Positions 54,339 to 61,841 of a DNA stretch of 64,000 nt are shown piece by piece. The stretch's first letter is position 1; each line of letters opens with the position of its first letter. Below the pieces are notes generated by a model that was not told the origin of the DNA, searched no databases, and saw only the letters and a list, made by a program, of their open reading frames with translations. This stretch comes from Chryseobacterium oncorhynchi (GTDB lineage Bacteria > Bacteroidota > Bacteroidia > Flavobacteriales > Weeksellaceae): positions 434,001-498,000 of the forward strand of contig NZ_PPEI02000001.1 in the NCBI RefSeq assembly GCF_002899895.1, given 5' to 3'. Both the position numbers and the translations under genes were made by a program.

Positions 54339-55550
54339 ATGAATATGTTGAGAGAAGCATCTGAACAACGCATCAGATTAATAACCATTATGGCCTTTGT
54401 GTCTATTCCACTTTCGGGATTTGTCACTGATATTTACCTACCCTCATTTCCATCTATGGCCAAGGAGATGATGGTTTCGGAAAAAGATATCCAGATTACT
54501 TTAACGTCTTACCTGCTGAGCTATGGGATTTCCCAATTATTTGTAGGCGGAATTCTGGACAGTATTGGACGTTATCGCCCTAAGCTGATTGCTTTATTTA
54601 TTTTGATACTGAGTAGTATTTTAATTACCACAACCAACAGTATTTTTTTAATATGTTTACTCCGTATTCTTCAGGGAGCTGCTGTTTCAGTTCTTGTGGT
54701 AGCTACCCGTGCTATTTTTGTAGATCTTTATGATTCAGAAAAGGTAAAGCATTATCTAAGCTACTTTACCATTGTGTGGTCCTGCGGCCCTATTCTGGCT
54801 CCTTTTCTTGGAGGCTATCTTGAAAAACTGTTCAACTGGCATGCTAACTTTTATTTCCTTGCCTTTTATGCCGGATTTTTATTCCTTTTTGAATGGTTCT
54901 TCAGTGGAGAAAGTCTTCCACAGAAAAAGAAGTTGGATCTTTCGGAAAACATCAGTCTTTACAAGATGATGCTTAAAAACAGAATCTTCATGTTGGGAAT
55001 CTTCATCTTAGGCTTAAGTTATTCCATTGTGATGCTATTCAATATTACCGGACCGTTTATTATTGAAAACACCTTTCATTTTACACCTGTTGTGATTGGA
55101 TATTGCACTTTGATCCTGGGATTCTCATGGATGATTGGTGGTTTTATTGGAAAACGCAGACTGACATTAGATTTTAAACCAAGAATCTTACAGCCTATTT
55201 TACTTCAACTGATTCTGATTGCAGGTTTAATTATCACCAGTTACTTTGCAGAAAGCCTTTTCATTATGGTTCCTTTTGCCTTTTTTATTCATATCTGTTC
55301 CGGAATTTTGTTTACCTCATTTTTCACCACAAGTATGCTATACTTCCCTAAAAATGCAGGAACAGCAGGTGGTTTAATGGGTGGATTGGTTTATGTAATC
55401 ACTTCAATAACCAGCTTTATTATTTCTATAAGCGGAACTGTTACAGAACAAAAAGATCTTTCTTGGCGTTACCTCATCATCGCATGTTTACTCCTCGGGA
55501 TTATTCTTGTGATGCACCAAGCCGTAAAAAAAGAAAAAGCAGAGAATTAA
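54339..55550 (+). CDS. Bcr/CflA-like MFS multidrug exporter
   Basis: 403 residues with about twelve membrane segments. LSGFVTDIYLPSFPSMAKEM and the loop 2-3 motif GGILDSIGRYRPKL are typical of the DHA1 family (Bcr/CflA), and RILQGAAVSVLVVATRAIF carries motif C-like glycines. It exports drugs by proton antiport in the inner membrane; the substrate is unknown. Start at 54339 or 54345; the longer form (54294) runs through the promoter. Confidence 0.87.
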   Translation: MNMLREASEQRIRLITIMAFVSIPLSGFVTDIYLPSFPSMAKEMMVSEKDIQITLTSYLLSYGISQLFVGGILDSIGRYRPKLIALFILILSSILITTTNSIFLICLLRILQGAAVSVLVVATRAIFVDLYDSEKVKHYLSYFTIVWSCGPILAPFLGGYLEKLFNWHANFYFLAFYAGFLFLFEWFFSGESLPQKKKLDLSENISLYKMMLKNRIFMLGIFILGLSYSIVMLFNITGPFIIENTFHFTPVVIGYCTLILGFSWMIGGFIGKRRLTLDFKPRILQPILLQLILIAGLIITSYFAESLFIMVPFAFFIHICSGILFTSFFTTSMLYFPKNAGTAGGLMGGLVYVITSITSFIISISGTVTEQKDLSWRYLIIACLLLGIILVMHQAVKKEKAEN

Positions 55551-55566
55551 TCTCTGCTTTTTTATT
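55534..55566 (+). terminator. Terminator overlapping the end of the MFS gene
   Basis: AAAAAGCAGAGA (55534-55545) pairs with TCTCTGCTTTTT (55551-55562); the stop codon TAA at 55548-55550 is in the loop. The A/T symmetry would also serve the convergent gene. Confidence 0.85.
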
Positions 55567-55578
55567 TTGGGTATCTTA

Positions 55579-55932
55579 TCACTTAAGACTTTCCAGATAT
55601 TTCTTCAAAACAATAGGATGGCAATGTTCCTCGTCCTTTGCTGCATACACCAGCGTTATTTTCTCCTGATCTTTATGACGGTTCAAAAAGTCCTTTCCTA
55701 AATTATTATCATCAAGTTCTTTCCTATATTTCTCAGAGAAATCATTCCACAATTCAGGGTCGTGATGAAACCATTTCCTCAATTCCGAAGATGGCGCCAA
55801 GTCTTTGTCCCAATCATCAATCATAGCTTTCTCCTTGGTCAGTCCGCGAGGCCATAGACGATCTACCAGAACTCTATATCCATCTGTGAGCGAAGAGGTT
55901 TCATAAACTCTTTTTAATACAATTACAGACAT
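55579..55932 (-). CDS. DUF488 family protein
   Basis: 117 residues. VLVDRLWPRGLTKEKAMIDDWDKDLAPSSELRKWFHHDP is the signature of short DUF488 proteins (YeaO-like), followed by ITLVYAAKDEEHCHPIVLKKYL. Function unknown. The start at 55932 (MSVIVLKRVYETSS) matches the family; the frame extends to 55959. Confidence 0.9.
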   Translation of the reverse strand: MSVIVLKRVYETSSLTDGYRVLVDRLWPRGLTKEKAMIDDWDKDLAPSSELRKWFHHDPELWNDFSEKYRKELDDNNLGKDFLNRHKDQEKITLVYAAKDEEHCHPIVLKKYLESLK

Positions 55933-55997
55933 TCTGATTATTTTCAATAATAAAAGCAAATTTTATTCCTCATCCCCTATTTTTAAATTCATAAGAA

Positions 55998-57119
55998 TTA
56001 ATACTGTCCAATCTGCACAGAAGATACTCCATTCATTTTCAATTTTCTACCCACTTTTTTCAGCAATCCGGTTTCGGCATTTCGCTTAAATACAGTTGCT
56101 GTTCCACTTACTGCGTTTGTTGTTATTAAAAACTTTCCGGTGTTATCAATAGCAAATACCCTTGGATGTTTTCCTCCGGTCGGCTGATATCCTACAGTTT
56201 TTAGGGTTCCGTTACCTTGGATTGAAAATATGGCGATATTATTCTCCTGTCCTCTATTTGAGGCGTATAAATAACGACCATCAGGAGAAATATGAACATC
56301 TGAACTTTCAAAGTTATCTTTAATTTTATCTGAATGAGTGTCTATCCTCTGAATGCTTTCTAGTTTTCCACTTTCATACTTATACACACTCACCGCTCCT
56401 CCCATTTCTTCAATACAATAAGCATATTTACCGTTGGGGTGAAATGTAAAATGCCTTGGCCCACTTCCTAAAACAGCTTGTACAAAAGGTTTTTCAGCTT
56501 CTTTCAATGGTTCTTTCTGATCACTATCAAACTTATAACTTCTTATTTTATCTGCTCCCAGATCAGGTAAAAATACATAATCAAAATCAGGAGAAAAGAC
56601 CGTTGAATGAATATGAGAACGCTCCTGCCTATCCGGATTCACACTTCCTTCTGAAAATTGAAAATTCTGAACGTACGGCTGTATGAATCCATTCTCTAAA
56701 ACCGGATAAACCGAAGTGCTTCCCTCGGTATAATTTCCATTAATCAGCCATTTCCCATTTTTATGAGCAGTCAGATAAACAGGGTTTTCACCTCCGCTTT
56801 TTTGACTGTTGATAAAGGTCAAGGTCTTTTTTTCGGGATTAAACTCGAAACTGCTTACACTTCCAGCATCTTTCGTTTTACTTTCAGTACAGGCAAAAAG
56901 ATATTTTTTGTTGGGAGACAAAGTCAGAAATGATGGATTTAAAATTCCCTTAATGGATGTTACTTTTGACAATTTACCTTTAATGGTATCCAATTGATAT
57001 ACATAGATTCCCTCGGTTTCTTTGTCACGGTTAAATGAGCCAAAAAATACATATGTATCCTGTGCATACAACTTTATACCTGATAAAATAACAAGCATAA
57101 TGCTTACTGTTTTTTTCAA
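55998..57119 (-). CDS. Secreted lactonase-family beta-propeller
   Basis: 373 residues with a signal peptide ending LYAQ. Seven-bladed propeller repeats of the 6-phosphogluconolactonase (YbhE/Pgl) type: GIYVYQLDTIKGKLSKV, NPSFLTLSPNKKYLFACTE, PRHFTFHPNGKYAYCIEE, DVHISPDGRYLYASNRG, HPRVFAIDNTGKFLITTNA. Because it is exported, a role in the cytoplasmic pentose phosphate pathway is unlikely. A -7 box TACATTTG is at 57168-57175 (minus strand). Confidence 0.88.
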   Translation of the reverse strand: MKKTVSIMLVILSGIKLYAQDTYVFFGSFNRDKETEGIYVYQLDTIKGKLSKVTSIKGILNPSFLTLSPNKKYLFACTESKTKDAGSVSSFEFNPEKKTLTFINSQKSGGENPVYLTAHKNGKWLINGNYTEGSTSVYPVLENGFIQPYVQNFQFSEGSVNPDRQERSHIHSTVFSPDFDYVFLPDLGADKIRSYKFDSDQKEPLKEAEKPFVQAVLGSGPRHFTFHPNGKYAYCIEEMGGAVSVYKYESGKLESIQRIDTHSDKIKDNFESSDVHISPDGRYLYASNRGQENNIAIFSIQGNGTLKTVGYQPTGGKHPRVFAIDNTGKFLITTNAVSGTATVFKRNAETGLLKKVGRKLKMNGVSSVQIGQY

Positions 57120-57167
57120 TTTTTATTAGTTTTTGGAAATGTTTTGGAAAATACGGTGAACGATCCA

Positions 57168-57175
57168 CAAATGTA
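57168..57175 (-). promoter_or_regulatory. -7 box TACATTTG for the lactonase gene
   Basis: TAnnTTTG match 49 nt upstream of the start at 57119. Confidence 0.5.
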
Positions 57176-57390
57176 TGTATTAGTTACTATTCAAAATACT
57201 GAAGCTTTATAATTTTTATAGCTATCAACTCTCATTATAGAAGTAATTTCATGTACAATCAATGTAGATAATTTTTATTTTCAGTCTTTTTACTGCATCC
57301 ATTTCCTTTACAAAAGCCAACTACCATTCACTTTATCTTACTGACTAACTGATCAATTGTAAAGAAATATAAAATTTTTTACAACTTTTA

Positions 57391-57422
57391 GACACTTTAA
57401 AGTGTCTTATTTTATATATTTG
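57391..57422 (+). promoter_or_regulatory. Operator-promoter copy A
   Basis: Perfect 16-bp palindrome GACACTTTAAAGTGTC (57391-57406), with -7 box TATATTTG at 57415-57422, 24 nt from operator start. Its left flank resembles the leader region of the TetR genes up to ACAATTGA (minus strand), though no TetR gene is on that side. Confidence 0.7.
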
Positions 57423-57427
57423 CACAA

Positions 57428-57540
57428 ACTAAAAACCATTCTATATATTTTTAACACTCAGTTGAGAAAAAAAATTCGAATACTAAGGTAAAAGCACTAA
57501 ATGTAACAGCACCATTAGAACTCTAATGATGCTGTTTTTA
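57428..57540 (+). ncRNA. Short untranslated transcript A (leader joined to terminator)
   Basis: The expected RNA from promoter A runs about 110 nt and has no usable ORF (its only ATG is followed by TAA). It ends in the hairpin CAGCACCATTAGA (57507-57519) / TCTAATGATGCTG (57522-57534) with T-run. Its first half equals the leader of copies B and C; its last part contains AAGGTAA as in both others. It is either a small RNA or what is left after a coding region was lost. Confidence 0.45.
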
Positions 57541-57600
57541 TTTCTTCAAAAAATTATTCCTTATAGATACAAACAAGCAACTTTCTTAGCTGTTGTGGTT

Positions 57601-58245
57601 TTAATATTGCAAATGATCATAGGCCTGCTCTATAAAAAAAGAAACGGCTCTCTTGATGTTGTCCCGTCCATCATCAGAAGTGAGATCTACACCACAAAAA
57701 AAATTACTATTCACAGAAGACCTTAAATTCAGATAGTAAAGACCTGAAACTACTATTGCCATGATCGCCCGAAAATCCTCTGAATTCTCTTTAAAATAAG
57801 GATCCATCATTAATTTAAATATGTATTCTCCATTTTCCTCCTGTGTATCTGTGAGTTTTTTTAATGATTTTCGAGATTCAGATAATCTCCAGAGTAATAA
57901 TTTTTGTGCCTCTTTATTTTTATAGATATAATCAAACTGTGAGTGCAGCATTTCTTCCATGAATGATCTACCTCCGTCATCTGTTTTCGGCTTTATTTTT
58001 TCAATTTCTTCAGTTGTAATCTTGCTCCAGTAATCATGAGAACGAATATATTCATCCATCAAGCCATCCATACCACCAAAATAAGTGTAGATCATTTTTT
58101 TATCAACCCCGGCTATAGAAGCAATATCATTGACTTTTAACCCTGCATGGCCTTTTGTTTTCAGAATTTTTCCAACGGCATCCAAAAATTTTTTTTTACT
58201 GCGTTCCGTATTCCGAATACTGCCTGCTGTTGATTTTCTTTCCAT
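57601..58245 (-). CDS. TetR family regulator, paralogue 1
   Basis: 214 residues. N-terminal TetR HTH: KKFLDAVGKILKTKGHAGLKVNDIASIAGVDKKMIYTYFGGMDGLMDEYI; the C-terminal helical ligand domain is shared with the neighbour at 58482 over most of its length (FDYIYKNKEAQKLLLWRLSESRKSLKKLTDTQEENGEYIFKLM). It is divergent from the operator at 58292, which it or its paralogue should bind. The ligand is unknown. Confidence 0.9.
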   Translation of the reverse strand: MERKSTAGSIRNTERSKKKFLDAVGKILKTKGHAGLKVNDIASIAGVDKKMIYTYFGGMDGLMDEYIRSHDYWSKITTEEIEKIKPKTDDGGRSFMEEMLHSQFDYIYKNKEAQKLLLWRLSESRKSLKKLTDTQEENGEYIFKLMMDPYFKENSEDFRAIMAIVVSGLYYLNLRSSVNSNFFCGVDLTSDDGRDNIKRAVSFFIEQAYDHLQY

Positions 58246-58291
58246 GGTTAAACATTCAATTGTACAAGTTTAAGAAAATTTAATCATTTTA

Positions 58292-58323
58292 AACACTAGT
58301 TAGTGTCTTATTTTGTATATTTG
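58292..58323 (+). promoter_or_regulatory. Operator-promoter copy B
   Basis: AACACTAGTTAGTGTC (58292-58307) is palindromic (ACACTA-GT-TAGTGT); -7 box TATATTTG at 58316-58323, again 24 nt from operator start. The operator lies between the TetR 1 start and the plus-strand transcript. Confidence 0.7.
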
Positions 58324-58328
58324 CATCA

Positions 58329-58456
58329 ACTAAGAACCATTCTATATATTTTTAAACACTATCTGAGTGAAAAAAAATTTAAAAGAATTTCGAAACACTA
58401 AGGTAAAAACACTAAAAGTAACAGCATCACTAGATTTCTAATGATGCTGTTTTTTA
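58329..58456 (+). ncRNA. Short untranslated transcript B (leader joined to terminator)
   Basis: About 125 nt, no ORF. Closely similar to transcript A along its length (ACCATTCTATATATTTTTAA near the start; ACACTAAGGTAAAA near the end). Terminator hairpin CAGCATCACTAGA (58422-58434) / TCTAATGATGCTG (58437-58449) with T-run; relative to copy A, one mismatch is repaired and another introduced. Confidence 0.45.
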
Positions 58457-58481
58457 TTATTTAAAAATAGTAGTCTTTTCC

Positions 58482-59135
58482 TCAATCTTCCTGAGAATTC
58501 AGATTCTCATAGGTCTGCCCTACCATAAAAGATATTGCTCTTTTAACTCTTTCACGCCCTTCGGGGCTATTCATATCGAGACCACAAAAAACACTTCCAT
58601 TTACAGAAGCAAACATATTCAGATAATAAAGTCCGGAAACCATGATTGCCATGATCGCCCTAAAATCCTCCGAATTTCCTTTAAAATATGGGTGGAAAAT
58701 ATATTTAAAAATATGTTCTCCGTTTTCTTCCTGGGTATCAATTAGCTTTTTTAATGATTTTCGAGGTTCAGATAAGCTCCATAGTAATAATTTTTGAGCT
58801 TCCTTGTTGGTGTATACGTAATCAAACTGTGAGAGTAGCATTTCTTTAATAAATGATTCTCCACCGTCTTTTATATCAGGTAATATTTTGTCTGTTTTAT
58901 CTGTTGTTGCATTAATCCAATAATCCTGTGAGCGAATGTACTCGTCTATCAAGCCATCCATACCGCCAAAGTATGTATAGATCATCTTTTTATCTACGCC
59001 TGCTGTAGTAGCAATGTCATTTACCTTTAATCCTGCATAACCTTTGGTTTTCAGAATTTTCCCAACCGCATCCAAGAATTTCTTTTTACTGCGTTCCTTA
59101 TTTCGGATACTGCCTGCTGCTGATTTTCTTTCCAT
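58482..59135 (-). CDS. TetR family regulator, paralogue 2
   Basis: 217 residues, a tandem duplicate of the protein at 57601: the first about 50 residues differ at only a few positions (KGYAGLKVNDIATTAGVDKKMIYTYFGGMDGLIDEYI). The C-terminal halves have drifted more and the ends differ (MVGQTYENLNSQED here). It is divergent from operator copy C at 59183. Confidence 0.9.
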   Translation of the reverse strand: MERKSAAGSIRNKERSKKKFLDAVGKILKTKGYAGLKVNDIATTAGVDKKMIYTYFGGMDGLIDEYIRSQDYWINATTDKTDKILPDIKDGGESFIKEMLLSQFDYVYTNKEAQKLLLWSLSEPRKSLKKLIDTQEENGEHIFKYIFHPYFKGNSEDFRAIMAIMVSGLYYLNMFASVNGSVFCGLDMNSPEGRERVKRAISFMVGQTYENLNSQED

Positions 59136-59182
59136 GATTAAACATTCAATTATACAAGTTTATGAAATTTTTAATTATTTTA

Positions 59183-59214
59183 GACACTAATTGGTGTCCT
59201 ATTTCATATATTTG
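59183..59214 (+). promoter_or_regulatory. Operator-promoter copy C
   Basis: GACACTAATTGGTGTC (59183-59198), -7 box TATATTTG at 59207-59214: the same 24-nt spacing as copies A and B. Confidence 0.7.
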
Positions 59215-59268
59215 CACAAACTAAGCCATTCTACATATATAAAACACTATTTAAATTGAAAAAAAACT

Positions 59269-59560
59269 ATGACTTACTTTGATGACATTATTGTTCATTT
59301 TAGACCAACAACATTCAGATATAAGGAAAATGGGAAGCATTGAAGCTTCTATTCCAAAGGTTATACAAATGATGATACTAAAGTAATAATGGATCAAAAT
59401 TCCAGATTTCGTGTAGGGTCAGCCAGTACAACTTTACCACAGTAATAATCCCAAACACTGTATAAGTAGACAAATCTAAACTGAATGATCCTCTCGTTAA
59501 AAGGATTCTTAAAGTAAAAGCTACAAGAAGCATAAAATATTCAGAAACTCAAAGGTAAAA
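59269..59560 (+). pseudogene. Decayed serine-hydrolase-like gene
   Basis: Starts MTYFDDIIVHFRPTTF, has a TGA at 59341-59343, continues in the same frame as SFYSKGYTNDDTKVIMDQNS then RFRVGSAS, and stops at 59443. This resembles the N-terminal part of beta-lactamase-family serine hydrolases, whose active site reads FRIGSxSK; here the lysine is lost. A second coding fragment, DPLVKRILKVKATRSIKYSE (from 59487), ends at AAGGTAA like copies A and B. The gene has therefore lost its middle and is dead. It follows the same leader as transcripts A and B. Confidence 0.5.
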
Positions 59561-59700
59561 TACAAAAGACTTCTAATAATGATGTTCTTATTTTCAGGGA
59601 CTAATTATTATAAACTTGTCAATTTATCCACTACAATATCCCTATTTTTTATCTTTAGTTAAAATTATAACACTAATAATTAATTTAAACAAATTAAATC

Positions 59701-60369
59701 ATGAAGAAAATTTTGGTACTATGTGGCCTGGTATTTCTAACAGCCTGCTCAAACCCAACAAGCAAAAAATATAATGAAGCTACCATGGCTGAAGACCTAA
59801 AAGAAATTGGGGAAAGCAAAAAATGGAACGAACAAGATGCCGGATTATTTGCAGGATGGTTGATAAGAGCTAAACTGAAAGGTGAATCTTTAGAAAACAA
59901 GACCTATCAGGGTATTCTGGACGAAGCTAAAAAGTTTAAGGCTGAAAAAGAAGCTTTGGCAGCAAAAGCAAAAAAGGAAGCTGAAGTAAGGAAACAGAAA
60001 ATGAAAGAAGCTCTTATTGTGACAATATTTGATAAAGAATATGTTCCGAGTAACTTTGATGTCGGGAGATTAGATGATTATAACTTATTCAAATATGCTA
60101 TTCAAAATAAATCTCCTAAGGAAATAAAAGCTGCTAAAATTAGTTTTAAAATTTATAATTCTTTGGGAGAACAAATTGGAGACTCTTATAGCATGGATTT
60201 TACAGATGACAGAATTGCAGGCAACGCTACTTTTAAGGGTGATGCTGCTTTTGACTATAATCAGTTTTCTAATGAAGATAAAAAAATAGCTGCAGCAAAG
60301 CTTGAAGATTTAAGCTTTGACTTTGATGTTCAGAAAATTGTCTATTCTGATGGTTCAATTTTAGAATAA
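59701..60369 (+). CDS. Lipoprotein of unknown function
   Basis: 222 residues. Lipobox LTAC (C16), then a helical region with a coiled coil rich in K, E and A (about 75-105: AKKFKAEKEALAAKAKKEAEVRK...) and a C-terminal beta-sandwich (FKYAIQNKSPKEIKAAKISFKIYNSLGEQIGD...), which looks like the immunoglobulin-like domain found in many lipoproteins. No family name is assigned. Free-standing. Confidence 0.72.
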   Translation: MKKILVLCGLVFLTACSNPTSKKYNEATMAEDLKEIGESKKWNEQDAGLFAGWLIRAKLKGESLENKTYQGILDEAKKFKAEKEALAAKAKKEAEVRKQKMKEALIVTIFDKEYVPSNFDVGRLDDYNLFKYAIQNKSPKEIKAAKISFKIYNSLGEQIGDSYSMDFTDDRIAGNATFKGDAAFDYNQFSNEDKKIAAAKLEDLSFDFDVQKIVYSDGSILE

Positions 60370-60454
60370 CAGGCTCAAATTAAGCTACAAGCCGTTTTTC
60401 AGACATCAAATAAATTAATAATGAATAAGTTATGATTTTTAGAATTAATTTCCT

Positions 60455-60462
60455 TAATTTTG
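60455..60462 (+). promoter_or_regulatory. -7 box TAATTTTG for the J-domain/KTSC gene
   Basis: TAnnTTTG match 25 nt upstream of the ATG at 60488. Confidence 0.5.
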
Positions 60463-60487
60463 CACCCCGAAAATAGGGATTCAAATT

Positions 60488-60934
60488 ATGAAAAGAGTTG
60501 GTGAGCATAGAAAGCTTCTTGGGGTTGACAAAAATGTAACTTTAAAAGAATTAAAAGTAATTTACAGAAATACGATGAAAGATTCGCATCCTGATAAATT
60601 TGTTAATGATGAAGCCGGAAAACTGGAAGCTGAAGAAAAAAGTAAGGCAGTAATTGAAGCCTATCATTTTTTGGTAAGTATCAATGAGGAAACTCAGGAA
60701 AAATATAAGGAAGAATACACTGAAACAATAACGAAGTCTAATATTCATGATTTTTATTTTGAAAAGCAGATTTTGAACGTTCAGCATTTGAATGGAAAAA
60801 TGTATGAATATCTAGGTGTACCAAGAAATACGTATATAAAAATGGTCAATGCAGATTCGCCAAGTCGTTTTGCAAGAAGACACATTTATGGAAATTTCAT
60901 CTACAGAAAAGCTGGTGAGGCTATGGAAGATTAA
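60488..60934 (+). CDS. J-domain plus KTSC domain protein
   Basis: 148 residues. The first about 65 form a DnaJ-like J-domain with its invariant HPD (DSHPDKF) between helices II and III. The rest is a KTSC domain: VQHLNGKMYEYLGVPRNTYIKMVNADSPSRFARRHIYGNFIYRK, with the characteristic lysine, serine and histidine residues. KTSC is a short domain of unknown function, seen with lysyl-tRNA synthetase and elsewhere. The J-domain should recruit DnaK; the target would be set by KTSC. Confidence 0.8.
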   Translation: MKRVGEHRKLLGVDKNVTLKELKVIYRNTMKDSHPDKFVNDEAGKLEAEEKSKAVIEAYHFLVSINEETQEKYKEEYTETITKSNIHDFYFEKQILNVQHLNGKMYEYLGVPRNTYIKMVNADSPSRFARRHIYGNFIYRKAGEAMED

Positions 60935-60955
60935 TTTTTTCATTCAAAAACAAAT

Positions 60956-60990
60956 AAAAAGACTTTCAGTTCATTCTGAAAGTCTTTTTT
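60956..60990 (+). terminator. Terminator of the J-domain/KTSC gene
   Basis: AAAAAGACTTTCAG (60956-60969) pairs perfectly with CTGAAAGTCTTTTT (60976-60989). Confidence 0.9.
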
Positions 60991-61266
60991 TATATAAAAT
61001 AAAAGACAGAAAGAGTTCCGTCATATGCTACTTCACATTTAACTGAAAAATTATTATTCCATATTATATTTTAAGTTTTAATTTAAAACTCCTCTCTGAG
61101 CTTAATTAGAATCCTATATTTCAATTAATTATCACTAAAAACCTTATTTTTTTAATACCTTGTTTATGATGTATTGAATAAAATTCAATCATTATGATGG
61201 GAACCTTCTATTAAAATACGCTGTTATTTGTTATAATTAAGCCTATATTTACCAAAATTTAAAATA

Positions 61267-61626
61267 ATGAATTATAAGCTTGAGCTCAATACTCAAGAGC
61301 CTAACTCAAAAATTGTTTTTCACAACATTTTATTTGATGCATTCAAGATTAATGTTGTTGAAAGATTTATTGGGTCAATGAAGTCTCGTCCAACACTATG
61401 TGAAGTTTTATTTAAAGTCAGAACTATCGACAATGAGCTTATTAAAAGAAAAGATGGTAACATCAGGGTGAAGATTAAAGGAGAGGATTTTGAAACGTAT
61501 CACAGATTAACAAGAGAGCTAAGCTCTTATGAATATAAAAATAGGCTGATCAATAGAAAAGATGTTGAGCAGAATTACGTTCATTTCATTTTGAGCCTAG
61601 TTATTGCTAATTATAATCTGAATTAA
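61267..61626 (+). CDS. Conserved hypothetical protein
   Basis: 119 residues, no signal or membrane segment, basic. Predicted beta-alpha mix (SKIVFHNILFDAFKINVVERFIGSMKSRPTLCEVLFKVRTID). I do not recognise the family. A hairpin terminator at 61651-61679 follows, so it is a complete single-gene unit. Confidence 0.65.
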   Translation: MNYKLELNTQEPNSKIVFHNILFDAFKINVVERFIGSMKSRPTLCEVLFKVRTIDNELIKRKDGNIRVKIKGEDFETYHRLTRELSSYEYKNRLINRKDVEQNYVHFILSLVIANYNLN

Positions 61627-61650
61627 TATTTTCAGCAATTAAACCATTTG

Positions 61651-61679
61651 GCACGAGCTAAACGCTCGTGTCTTTTTTT
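61651..61679 (+). terminator. Terminator
   Basis: CACGAGC (61652-61658) / GCTCGTG (61664-61670), T-run follows. Confidence 0.85.
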
Positions 61680-61841
61680 CAATTCTTTTCTGTTTTATTT
61701 CTGTTATACTCTGATTATTATATTAATTTTTGGGATACTTTTACGAACCCTATTTCTGATTAATTTTATCATAATATTCGTTGTACTCAAAATTAAGTAT
61801 CTCAATACATAATGAAAATGCAGAAGCTTTAAAAACAGTAA

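Noticed and set aside
57526-57726. 66-codon plus-strand frame
   Set aside because: It starts in a terminator T-run and lies opposite the TetR 1 gene.
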